Source of the DNA: Gammaproteobacteria bacterium
Lineage (GTDB): Bacteria > Pseudomonadota > Gammaproteobacteria > Steroidobacterales > SZUA-146
Assembly (NCBI GenBank): GCA_003228965.1
Contig: QIGP01000099.1
Span: 1-15,301 of the forward strand
Direction of reading: 5' to 3'
Length of the DNA: 15,301 nt
The position numbers and the translations under genes were made by a program. The notes beneath the pieces are model-generated. The model did not search any database. It saw only the letters and a list, made by a program, of their open reading frames with translations, and was not told where the DNA came from. Shown piece after piece: positions 7,271 through 15,200 of this stretch (position 1 is the first letter of the stretch; every line of letters starts with the position of its first letter).

Positions 7271-8539
7271 CATACTAATGCCGACGTCCAACCTACGATC
7301 ACCTGATTCGCACTTAAGCATGGAGACATGCTCGCAAACCCGGTCGGCCATTTTAGTTGCGTTTTCAAGACTACAGTCAAACAACAGTATTCCGAATTCG
7401 TCACCGCCCAAGCGAGACACACGATCGTTCTCTCGTAGTAGCTGAGATAGAGTTGCCGACACTTTCTGAATTAGTTCATCACCTGCGTTGTGACCAAAGG
7501 TGTCGTTGACTAACTGAAGTTGATCAATGTTCGCATGCAGCAAGCAAATATCTCGCTCGCGTCTGGCCGCACCCGTCAGTATGTCTCTTACGGCCAGCTC
7601 AAAACCTTCGCGCGTTACCAGACCCGTAAGCCCGTCGTAGTCCGCTCCTATGACTTTGGATAACTTCTCAGCTGTCACATTCATCAAGTTTCTATCGCCG
7701 TTCTCAAAATCTCTACTATCAGTATTATTAAATACGATTAGAGCGCCACGCAGTCGATCGTTACTGTCTCGAATAGGGCTGACCACCAATTTTCGTTTAC
7801 AAGTTTCTTCCAGACCGGCTCTCTCTCGCTCTTGCGGAGTATTAAGCACCACGCTCGAGCCATGCCTTAACATCAAGTTAAAGATTGGCGTGCGCAGAGA
7901 GTTCACTTCGTTAATCAGATCTTCTTGCACTGCGTTACGCTGACTCGCAATAACGTCGTCTTGCTCTATCAAACACAGAGCTGCCGCATCGACTTCAAGA
8001 TGATCGATACAGGTTTCTACTATTTTGTTCAGAAGCGTCTCTCGCTCCGACAGCATCCTGATTCCTTCGTCTGTGTTGTAAACCAGATTGAGCTCTTCAT
8101 AGCGGCGCGCAAGTTCATCGGTCATGGAATTAAGTTCGTTGTTTAGCCCAATATGCGAGCCTAAGAGCTGACTCATACAATATACGGCGCGCTTGGCAGT
8201 GTGATTACTTGAAATACTGTTTTGCGAGGGTACCGCTTCGTGAAGCAAAAACAGGGAAAGACCCTCCTCTACACCATCACCCTTTATTTCTCGCGAGAAC
8301 AATTGCAGTGCGATGCCTTGTGGGCGCACCTTTACATCGAACCCGAGGTTTTTCCAACCGGAATCATCTGAAGGATACCAACGCGGCAAATCACATTTGA
8401 CTGTTTGTTTCTCGCTGTGCGTCCAAAGCACCTTCCCCTGAAAGCTGACGATTGAAAGCGAGATCGCGCCCTCCACCAAATCAACCAGCAAAGCCGCGCA
8501 GGCCTCAAGGCCAGCATCATCTATTACGTAGCGGTTCAT
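7268..8539 (-). CDS. GAF-GGDEF diguanylate cyclase, first half of a GGDEF-EAL protein cut by TGA
   Basis: A 423-residue soluble protein. Residues 1-130 are an N-terminal region I do not recognise, followed by a helical linker (about 132-156) and a GAF sensory domain (about 157-296). The GGDEF domain starts near 299 (ADYDGLTGLVTREGF) and has NDTFGHNAGD (345-354) and RLGGDEFGILL (376-386), so the active-site residues are intact. The I-site RxxD is present as REND (369-372). The frame stops after LDVGISM, about 35 residues short of a complete domain; the missing strand and helix lie in the next frame, same phase, directly behind the TGA. Without readthrough the cyclase is probably unstable or inactive. 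Start ATG overlaps the receiver gene's stop (ATGA), placing it in the kinase-receiver operon. Together the two halves would encode a GAF-GGDEF-EAL protein of 732 codons counting the TGA. Confidence 0.88.
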   Translation of the reverse strand: MNRYVIDDAGLEACAALLVDLVEGAISLSIVSFQGKVLWTHSEKQTVKCDLPRWYPSDDSGWKNLGFDVKVRPQGIALQLFSREIKGDGVEEGLSLFLLHEAVPSQNSISSNHTAKRAVYCMSQLLGSHIGLNNELNSMTDELARRYEELNLVYNTDEGIRMLSERETLLNKIVETCIDHLEVDAAALCLIEQDDVIASQRNAVQEDLINEVNSLRTPIFNLMLRHGSSVVLNTPQERERAGLEETCKRKLVVSPIRDSNDRLRGALIVFNNTDSRDFENGDRNLMNVTAEKLSKVIGADYDGLTGLVTREGFELAVRDILTGAARRERDICLLHANIDQLQLVNDTFGHNAGDELIQKVSATLSQLLRENDRVSRLGGDEFGILLFDCSLENATKMADRVCEHVSMLKCESGDRRLDVGISM

Positions 8540-8928
8540 CCCAGGTTCTCTTCAACATTTAGCTGGCCGTTCATTAACTTGTCGATATGCCAAATGAGCT
8601 TCCTCAAGCTGAGTGGTTTCTCGATGAACGTTACGTTTTCCATTTCGCGCGCCCAGGTTCGATGTTCTAACGCGGTTTTTGAAGTCACTACAACAATCGG
8701 GAAAAGACGGCCAGGAATTTCTTCTGTAATCTTCTTACAAAGCTCCTCACCGGTCATTCGAGGCATATCTATATCTGTAATTAGCGCATCCGGACGCGAG
8801 CGACTAATGGTCTCCCAGGCCTCTTCACCATTCGCAGCCTGCTCGACTTCAAACCCTTCCTTAGTAAGCATTTTCGAGACTAACCGTCTAGCCATCGCTT
8901 CATCATCCACTATAAGTATACGTTTCAA
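8536..8928 (-). CDS. Single-domain response regulator (CheY-like receiver)
   Basis: A 130-residue receiver domain with no output domain. The acidic pocket is D8/D9 (LIVDDE), the phosphoacceptor is D52 (TDIDMP), the switch Thr is T82 (VVVTSK) and the conserved Lys is K104 (FIEKP), so it should be phosphorylatable. Start is TTG at 8928, 5 nt after a strong AGGTGAG and 1 nt after the kinase stop; no alternative exists because of that stop. Partner is almost surely the upstream kinase. With no output domain it must act by protein contact, possibly on the GAF-GGDEF or the STAS-ATPase encoded next; this is inference. The 3' end overlaps the GGDEF start by ATGA. Confidence 0.92.
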   Translation of the reverse strand: MKRILIVDDEAMARRLVSKMLTKEGFEVEQAANGEEAWETISRSRPDALITDIDMPRMTGEELCKKITEEIPGRLFPIVVVTSKTALEHRTWAREMENVTFIEKPLSLRKLIWHIDKLMNGQLNVEENLG

Positions 8929-8929
8929 T

Positions 8930-10771
8930 TCAACTCACCTGTTTCATGGCGGGAGCAATTTTCCACAGATCGATTGTGAAAACAGTTCCCTCACCCAAAG
9001 TGCTTTCGACCATGACACTTCCGTTGTGTAGCTCGATAATGTCGCGGGCCAATGCAAGACCTAACCCATGTCCGGATCTATCCCTTACTTCGCTTTCGTC
9101 CGATCGATAAAACTTGTCAAAAATCCTGGGTATATCATCGGGCGCTATACCTATCCCTGTGTCTGTAACACAGATACGCACGACCTCATCAAACTCTTCA
9201 ACGGCAAGCGAAACCTTGCCACCTGGTTTGTTATATTTGACGGCATTGGTGAGAAAATTGTTGAGTGCAATACGAATTAACTCTTTATCCAGCTCAAGCG
9301 GCGTAATCTGTGTCGGCAGTTTGATTTCAAACTCAATATCCGCTGCCAGGCGCGTGTGCTTAATATTCTTGAAGACGTCTTCAACGAGGTCCCTCATCCT
9401 GACACGCTGAGTATTAACGTCCATGCTACCCATCTCGATTCTGGTGAGGCTAAGCATGTTGTTTATTAGCGAAGACAATCGACCCACTTCTTCTTCGATA
9501 ACGTTCGCAGCCTCGATTCGGGTTTCGTGGTCGTCAGGGTCAGCACCTTGTAACGCTTCGCTATACATGGATAAGACATTGAGTGGCGTTTTAAACTCGT
9601 GGGCGACATGGGCGACAAATTCGGCACGACCTGCTCGCGCCAACGTTTCGATAGTTATGTCCCGAACCACAACCAGACATCCGATGGTTTCCGAACCGTC
9701 AGGCATAAACAGTGGGTAGGCCGTAATCACGTAGTGCTTGCTACGTGCCGTTTCGGTAATGAATTCAAGTGGCTCGGGTAAATACCTCCCGCCTACCCGG
9801 CAAAGATTCAAATAGTCTCGAACTTCTGCATGTTGACACCAATCCATGCTTTCAGCCCCAACGATGGCGTCGGCCTCTACGCCGAGAATACCTCCAAGCT
9901 GTCGATTGGCGACCGTAACGTTACCCGATTCATTGAAGAGCAAAATGCCTTCTGGAAACGACTCGATAACTCTAACAATGCGTTCCTTACGGTAAGACAG
10001 GAGTTTGGTCGATGTTAGTATACGCTCACGGTCAGATTCGAGCTCAGCCACTCTATCGTTCGCGTAAGTTACAAACTGATTAAAATTGGTCATGAACTGG
10101 CCAAGCTCGCCGCTCGCCGTTACGTCAACTGATTGGAATTGCCCTTCTTTTACAAGGTTCTGGAGTTTGAAGCTCGCCTGCTCCAACGGGCGTATTTCCC
10201 GTCGAACAAGAAAATAGAACAATGGAGTGAGCAAGAAAATAACGAGGGCCAACGTTGCAATAAATGCAATTTGCGTGGGCGTTAGACCGTAGCCTGGTTG
10301 AAAATAGCCAAGCCGCAGATACCCGGCAAGTTTTCCTTCCGACAGGAGCGGTGCGTGAAATTCAATTATCCCGGCGTGACTTTGCGTTTTGGCAAACAAG
10401 TGTTCGCCCATCCAGGCAGTCCGATTATCGGGAACGTCTAATGCTGGAATCAACAGGCCGGGCGCCGCCTGTTCAACGATCGTACGCCCATTAGTATCTA
10501 CTATGGCGGCGTAAGCAAAATACACTTTGGATTCCTTCACTTGCAACGCGCCAAGGACCGCCGATGGGTTTGAGACGGGAACGAGTTCCTCGAATGGCAG
10601 TGTAGTCAAAATGCGAATAAGGCCCACACCTTGTGAGCGAATAGTGTGCTCTTTAGTGTCTCGAAGATAATCGAAGAGCAAAGCTGCGATGATCACGATA
10701 GCCACTAGAGAGGCCGCGATCATACTGAGGCCTAATCGCTCTTTCTTCCATAATGGCGTGTTGGACTTCAT
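8930..10771 (-). CDS. Membrane PAS-type sensor histidine kinase
   Basis: 613 residues from ATG 10771. Layout: transmembrane helix about 14-34; extracytoplasmic sensor of about 130 residues; second helix about 165-189; HAMP-like and coiled-coil linker; PAS domain about 265-375; HisKA with the H-box AHVAHEFKTPLN (autophosphorylated His391); HATPase with N-box NNFLTNAVKYN, G1 DTGIGIAP, F-box FDKFYRSD and G2 GHGLGLALA. All catalytic boxes are intact, so it should autophosphorylate and pass phosphate to the receiver encoded 1 nt downstream. The input signal is unknown. A longer frame begins at TTG 10807 and adds 12 residues, but I prefer ATG 10771 because the extra residues are not typical and the promoter candidate lies right above. 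A weak Shine-Dalgarno precedes the ATG. Confidence 0.92.
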   Translation of the reverse strand: MKSNTPLWKKERLGLSMIAASLVAIVIIAALLFDYLRDTKEHTIRSQGVGLIRILTTLPFEELVPVSNPSAVLGALQVKESKVYFAYAAIVDTNGRTIVEQAAPGLLIPALDVPDNRTAWMGEHLFAKTQSHAGIIEFHAPLLSEGKLAGYLRLGYFQPGYGLTPTQIAFIATLALVIFLLTPLFYFLVRREIRPLEQASFKLQNLVKEGQFQSVDVTASGELGQFMTNFNQFVTYANDRVAELESDRERILTSTKLLSYRKERIVRVIESFPEGILLFNESGNVTVANRQLGGILGVEADAIVGAESMDWCQHAEVRDYLNLCRVGGRYLPEPLEFITETARSKHYVITAYPLFMPDGSETIGCLVVVRDITIETLARAGRAEFVAHVAHEFKTPLNVLSMYSEALQGADPDDHETRIEAANVIEEEVGRLSSLINNMLSLTRIEMGSMDVNTQRVRMRDLVEDVFKNIKHTRLAADIEFEIKLPTQITPLELDKELIRIALNNFLTNAVKYNKPGGKVSLAVEEFDEVVRICVTDTGIGIAPDDIPRIFDKFYRSDESEVRDRSGHGLGLALARDIIELHNGSVMVESTLGEGTVFTIDLWKIAPAMKQVS

Positions 10772-10809
10772 GATTACTGCGTTTATCCGTATGTTTGAAT
10801 GCAGCAATA

Positions 10810-10818
10810 ATTATCGCA
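10810..10818 (-). promoter_or_regulatory. Extended -10 promoter candidate for the kinase operon
   Basis: Minus strand reads TGC-GATAAT, an extended -10 (TGn plus 5/6 of TATAAT). Transcription would begin near 10803, about 32 nt before the kinase ATG at 10771. No good -35 is visible at normal spacing, as is common for extended -10 promoters. It supports the kinase-to-gspF run as one transcript separate from the HDOD gene. Confidence 0.35.
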
Positions 10819-10838
10819 GTTCACCGAAACAGTGACCG

Positions 10839-10851
10839 TGGTCTCAGACCA
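10839..10851. promoter_or_regulatory. Perfect 13-bp palindrome upstream of the kinase promoter
   Basis: TGGTCTCAGACCA has 6-bp arms around one central base. It lies about 20 bp upstream of the extended -10, next to the -35 position, a place where activators or repressors bind. No T-run follows it in the minus direction, so it is unlikely to end the HDOD transcript. No bound factor can be named. Confidence 0.3.
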
Positions 10852-10925
10852 ACCAATCGAACGGTCAAGGAATATGTCTTGGTGAGTGTTAAAAGCCTTA
10901 TTGAACATAATTCATCTGTCTGGTA

Positions 10926-11816
10926 CTAACCTTTAAGTGCAGTCTCCAAAGCATTAATTTCGTCCTGAGACTCTTTGATTATCTCGGGAAATGATTCGCG
11001 CGTTATGCCCATTGCAACACAAGAAGCTACGTCCTCAAACCCGATTGAACTGTCCTGTGGCGCTCCCGGGAGAATCTTGTTTGCAAGAAAATTAGCCACG
11101 ATGACAATATCGATAAGATCGGGATCATTGCGGTGGCTATAATCGTGGTCTTCGTGACCAGAAATTGCGTCCTGTATCGATTCGGGAAAATCCCAGTTCT
11201 CCAAAATAGATTTACCAATTACTGAGTGCCAGTCCTCCAGAATGTGTTCAATGGTCTCCGTTGATGCATAGATTTCCGGATAGGCTTCGATGCGTGTAAG
11301 TATGTACAGTTTACCGACATCGTGGACGAGACCCACAAACATGGCTTCATCGGCATTAACTCCCTTCGTGCGTTTTGCCAGGGAATAGCTGATGGCAGCT
11401 ACCTGAATACTGTGATTCCACAGTTTGGTTAAATGACTTTTAAGCTCCTCCACGGTTCGAGCGTCCATCAAGTTTTTCATGGCGAAAGACATCGCCGATG
11501 AACGAATTTGGATAAGTCCCAGCCGTTTAATCGCATTCGGCAGATCAAGTATGGGCTGCCCGGTAGTGTTGATAGCAGCCGAGTTGGCCATTACTAAAAT
11601 TCGCGCCGCGAGGCCGGGCTCTGAGCCGACCACGCGGGCGAGAGTAGCCGGCGTACAGTTTTCGTCGTCAAGAATACTTTTCACGCGCATGGCTACGCTC
11701 GGAAAGGAAGGAATTTCGATAGGTTCTTTTGCGTTTAGCGCTCCTGCTAAATCTTGTACGAACAGATACGTCGCTTTTTCTAAAGCGTTGCGTTCATCGA
11801 CCACCGGTGAATCCAT
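10926..11816 (-). CDS. HDOD-domain signalling protein
   Basis: A 296-residue soluble protein made almost wholly of an HDOD domain (about 33-245). Visible landmarks are the start IPSFPSVAMRVKSIL (35-49), the helix SEPGLAARILVMANSA (65-80), NAIKRLGLIQIRS (94-106), H135, and LVHDVGKLYIL (163-173) with HDxGK, followed by HSVIGKSILENWDFP and GHEDHD (220-225). HDOD proteins are relatives of HD hydrolases that usually act in signalling, several of them on motility, type IV pili and c-di-GMP circuits; enzymatic activity is mostly unproven. Start is ATG with AAGGA 9 nt upstream. It is 154 bp from the kinase start, so it may be separately transcribed. Its location beside a c-di-GMP/pilus locus suggests a role in the same circuit, which is inference. 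Confidence 0.9.
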   Translation of the reverse strand: MDSPVVDERNALEKATYLFVQDLAGALNAKEPIEIPSFPSVAMRVKSILDDENCTPATLARVVGSEPGLAARILVMANSAAINTTGQPILDLPNAIKRLGLIQIRSSAMSFAMKNLMDARTVEELKSHLTKLWNHSIQVAAISYSLAKRTKGVNADEAMFVGLVHDVGKLYILTRIEAYPEIYASTETIEHILEDWHSVIGKSILENWDFPESIQDAISGHEDHDYSHRNDPDLIDIVIVANFLANKILPGAPQDSSIGFEDVASCVAMGITRESFPEIIKESQDEINALETALKG

Positions 11817-12209
11817 GAGTCCGAATCCTTATATTTAGTTCAAAACGATTTTCGACAGCTTATGCGATCAATACAGATGTCTAATAGAGTTAGCGGCACG
11901 TTTCGAAAAACCTTAATCGGTTAGAGACTTTTATTCGACGCACTCAGTCTAGCCTGTATCCCTGAAGAGCATTGTAGTAGCCCACCTGCAAGACTGACCT
12001 CTTTGCATTCATTCAAATTGATCGAAGCAACAGCCTGACCAGTTGAAGAGCAAGGTGCTACATGTTATTCGTAAAAAATAGGTGGTAGAGCCCACCAGCT
12101 GTTAGGCCGACACACTATCCCGAGGGTCGAAAAAGCCAGATGGTTAGCTCAAATTATCTCCCTGCTTAAGGTTTTACCATTGCCGCCGCGAACAGCGAAT
12201 GGTCTTAAC
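11817..12209. other. 393-bp intergenic region between surface protein and HDOD genes
   Basis: No coding region on either strand is convincing. It holds the weak terminator at 12073-12096 for the surface-protein gene and the HDOD Shine-Dalgarno AAGGA (minus strand, about 11826-11830). AT-rich stretches just upstream of the HDOD gene (AAATATAAGG on the minus strand) may contain a promoter but I see no well-spaced -35/-10 pair. I see no tRNA, riboswitch or insertion sequence. Confidence 0.5.
12073..12096 (-). terminator. Weak rho-independent terminator after the surface-protein gene
   Basis: On the minus strand GGTGG-GCTCTA-CCACC is followed by TATTTTTTAC. The stem is only 5 bp but G/C-rich, and the T-tract has six T in a row. 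It lies about 115 nt after the stop of the repeat protein and before the HDOD gene, a sensible place to separate the two. Confidence 0.42.
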
Positions 12210-15200
12210 TCAACCCCGGTTCATTTTGGCCCTACAAAGCAGTCCCACGCCTCTTCTGCGCAGAGCAATTACCAGCAATAGCAGCACAATCACAACTCCG
12301 AGACTGCCTGAGCCGCCACCACTTACCAATGGTGTAGGTGCAGTCAAGTTGGTAAGTATCTGAAGCCGGTCTGGAATGCCGTCATTATTGCCGTCTCCGG
12401 CCTCTGACCGATCCAATATGTTGTCGCCATCGGAGTCCAGGTCTTTGTAGTCCGGAGCGCCGTCGCCGTCGGTATCAACCGGGGTTACGGCCGTACCGGA
12501 GATACCGCCGCTAACCGATGGGTCAACCACGTCGAGCATCCCGTCGAAATCGACATCGCCCATGGTCACGGTATCAACCATGCCATCATTGTTAGTATCA
12601 AGACCATCTGGTGCTCCAGACTCAACTAGGTCGGAAATTCCGTCTCCGTCGCTGTCGAGATCCTGGAAGTCGAATATTCCATCGCTGTCGGCGTCGTCAG
12701 GGACAAACTGCAGGTCTATGGAATCGTGCATGCCATCTGCGTTGGCATCAACGATCGAGTCTATCTGACCGTCGCCGTTAGCATCGACCAGATTGCTGTC
12801 TGATTCGATCAGATCTGACACGCTGTCGTTGTCTGAATCAAGGTCGAGATAGTCCGGAATGCCATCGGTGTCCGTGTCTTGACCAAAGTATCTGTCGGGC
12901 GCCTCTATTGCGTTTGGAATACCATCGTTGTCCGAATCAAGATCCAGATAGTCAAGCGCACCGTCACCGTCAAAATCGCGGCCCGACGAGAACGTTCCAG
13001 GCTGACCATCAACGCTGTCTGGCACACCGTCACCGTCAGCATCGTTTACATCGTCAATCACGCCATCGGCATTGAGATCGAATATGGCAAGTCCAGCTGC
13101 CAGTAAGTCGAAGACACCGTCGTTGTCGCTGTCAAGATCGCGATAATCAGGTTGATCTACACCATCGGTATTGAGCGGCGTGCTACTTTGATGTCCAGCG
13201 TCAACTATGCCGTCACCGTTTGTATCCGGAAGACCGGCTTCCCATACGTCGCTAAGGCCATCGTTGTCAGAATCGAGATCGAGATAGTCCGGAATCGAGT
13301 CTCCGTCGGTATCTGTTGCAATAACGGCATCATCAACGCCGTCACCATTGGCATCTAACCCACCGGTAAATTGGACATCAAACAAGTCGTAAATACCGTC
13401 GCCATCACTGTCAACGAGTGTGGCGTCAGCTTCAATCTGATCGGGAATGCCGTCGGTGTCGCTGTCCGTGGACAGATAGTCCGGCAGGCCGTCCATGTTG
13501 GTATCTACCGGCTGAGCAAGATCGTCAATACCATCGGCATTCGTATCTACGCCGCCAGTTGACTGGACATCAAACGCATCGTCCACACCGTCACCATCGG
13601 TGTCAGTGCCTGACAAGGCCGGAGAATTACTCGCCTCTACTGCATCCGGAATACCGTCGTTATCACTGTCCGGATCGGCAAAATTGGCAACGCCGTCACC
13701 ATCAGTATCGAGTGGCTCGACACTGTCATCGACACCGTCTCCGTCTAAATCGGTGCCGCCAGTCGAATCTACATCAACTACATCATCAATACCGTCACTG
13801 TCTGAATCTAATCCACTAAGGGCCGGACCAAAGATATTCTCGACTGCGTCTGGAATGCCGTCATTATCGGCATCGGTATCCAGATAGTCAGGATTGCCGT
13901 CTCCATCCGTGTCTTTCGGCACGGCTGGATTGTCACCCATTTCAAGGGTGTCGTTGACACCGTCGTTGTCGGAGTCACGGTCTAGATAGTTGTAAATGCC
14001 GTCACCGTCCGCATCGGCATAAGCGGTATCATCTACGCCGTCACCGTTTGCATCCGTGCCGCCGGTTTGATCAACATCTAACGCGTCATCAATACCATCT
14101 CCATCGGTATCCATTCCGCTAAGTGCAGGTGCGTCGGCATTTTCCACGCTGTCAGGAATACCATCATTGTCGGAGTCTGTATCCAGGTAGTCAGGAACAC
14201 CATCGTTGTCCGCATCGGTTGGATTCAATGAGTCACCACTCACTTCAAGAGCATCCGGCAAGCCGTCGCCATCAGAGTCCACGTCGAGGTAGTCAGGAAG
14301 TGATTGAGTACCGTCGCCATCTGTAGTTGAACCGTCTGTATCAACCGGAGTCAAGCCACCGGTATAGGCCGTATTAACACCGTCACCGTCGATAATCTGT
14401 ACGCCATCAAAGTCAACTTCTGGCGCGATGTAGTTGGCCCGGTTTTGGGCTTCAACGTTATCGCTAATGCCGTCATTGTCTGAATCAATATCCAGAACAT
14501 TCGTGATGCCGTCTCCATCGGTATCGACGGGCTCTGCAGCATCATCCACGCCGTTATTGTTGGTGTCGTCACCTACAAGGTCAGCGTCAAACGCATCGTC
14601 AACACCGTCACCATCAGTATCGTATCCTGAGGCCGACACGTTGGAACCACGCTCCTCAAAGTCGAGAATGCCGTCGCCGTCGGAATCGATATCAAGGAAG
14701 TCAGCGATGCCATCTGCGTCCGAGTCGCTCGCTCCTTCGAGAACGTCAGGAATTCCATCGCCGTCGGAGTCGCGATCAACATAGTCAGCAGTACCGTCAG
14801 AATCTGTGTCGGTTAATACAAAACTGTCGGTTATGCCGTCACCGTTTACGTCGGTGCCATCTAAGGTATCAACGTCAAACGCATCGTCTATACCGTCGCC
14901 GTCGCCGTCGGTACCAAGCGCCACGAGGTCTTCCACAGAATCCGGAATGCCATCATTGTCACTGTCTGTATCAAGATAATCTGCGATTGAATCGCCATCG
15001 GTATCGACCGGTGCTTGCGAATCAACGCCTGCCTCGATCTGATCGGGTAGTCCGTCGTTATCAACGTCGCCGTCACGTGTAACGGTGCGTGAATCTTGAT
15101 TTGTAGAAGCGGTAGGCAAGCCTGACAAGATCGCGCTAATTGTCTCTACAGTATTAAAGGCCTGTACGTTAGCTGCAGGTAAGGTAACACTCCACGAACC

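Noticed and set aside
10772..10807. Longer kinase start at TTG 10807
   Set aside because: Adds 12 unremarkable residues, uses a rare start, and would lie almost on top of the proposed transcription start; ATG 10771 is simpler.
10926..11816. HDOD gene as an HD-GYP c-di-GMP phosphodiesterase
   Set aside because: HDxGK is present but there is no GYP motif and the overall landmarks follow HDOD.
12366..15077. CRISPR-like or satellite repeat array
   Set aside because: The periodic DNA pattern is fully explained by one open frame of Asp-rich repeats; no constant repeat with unique spacers.
15126..15128. TTG at 15128 as start of the calcium-binding protein
   Set aside because: The frame continues upstream to the window edge with clear Ig-like sequence, so the gene is 5'-partial.
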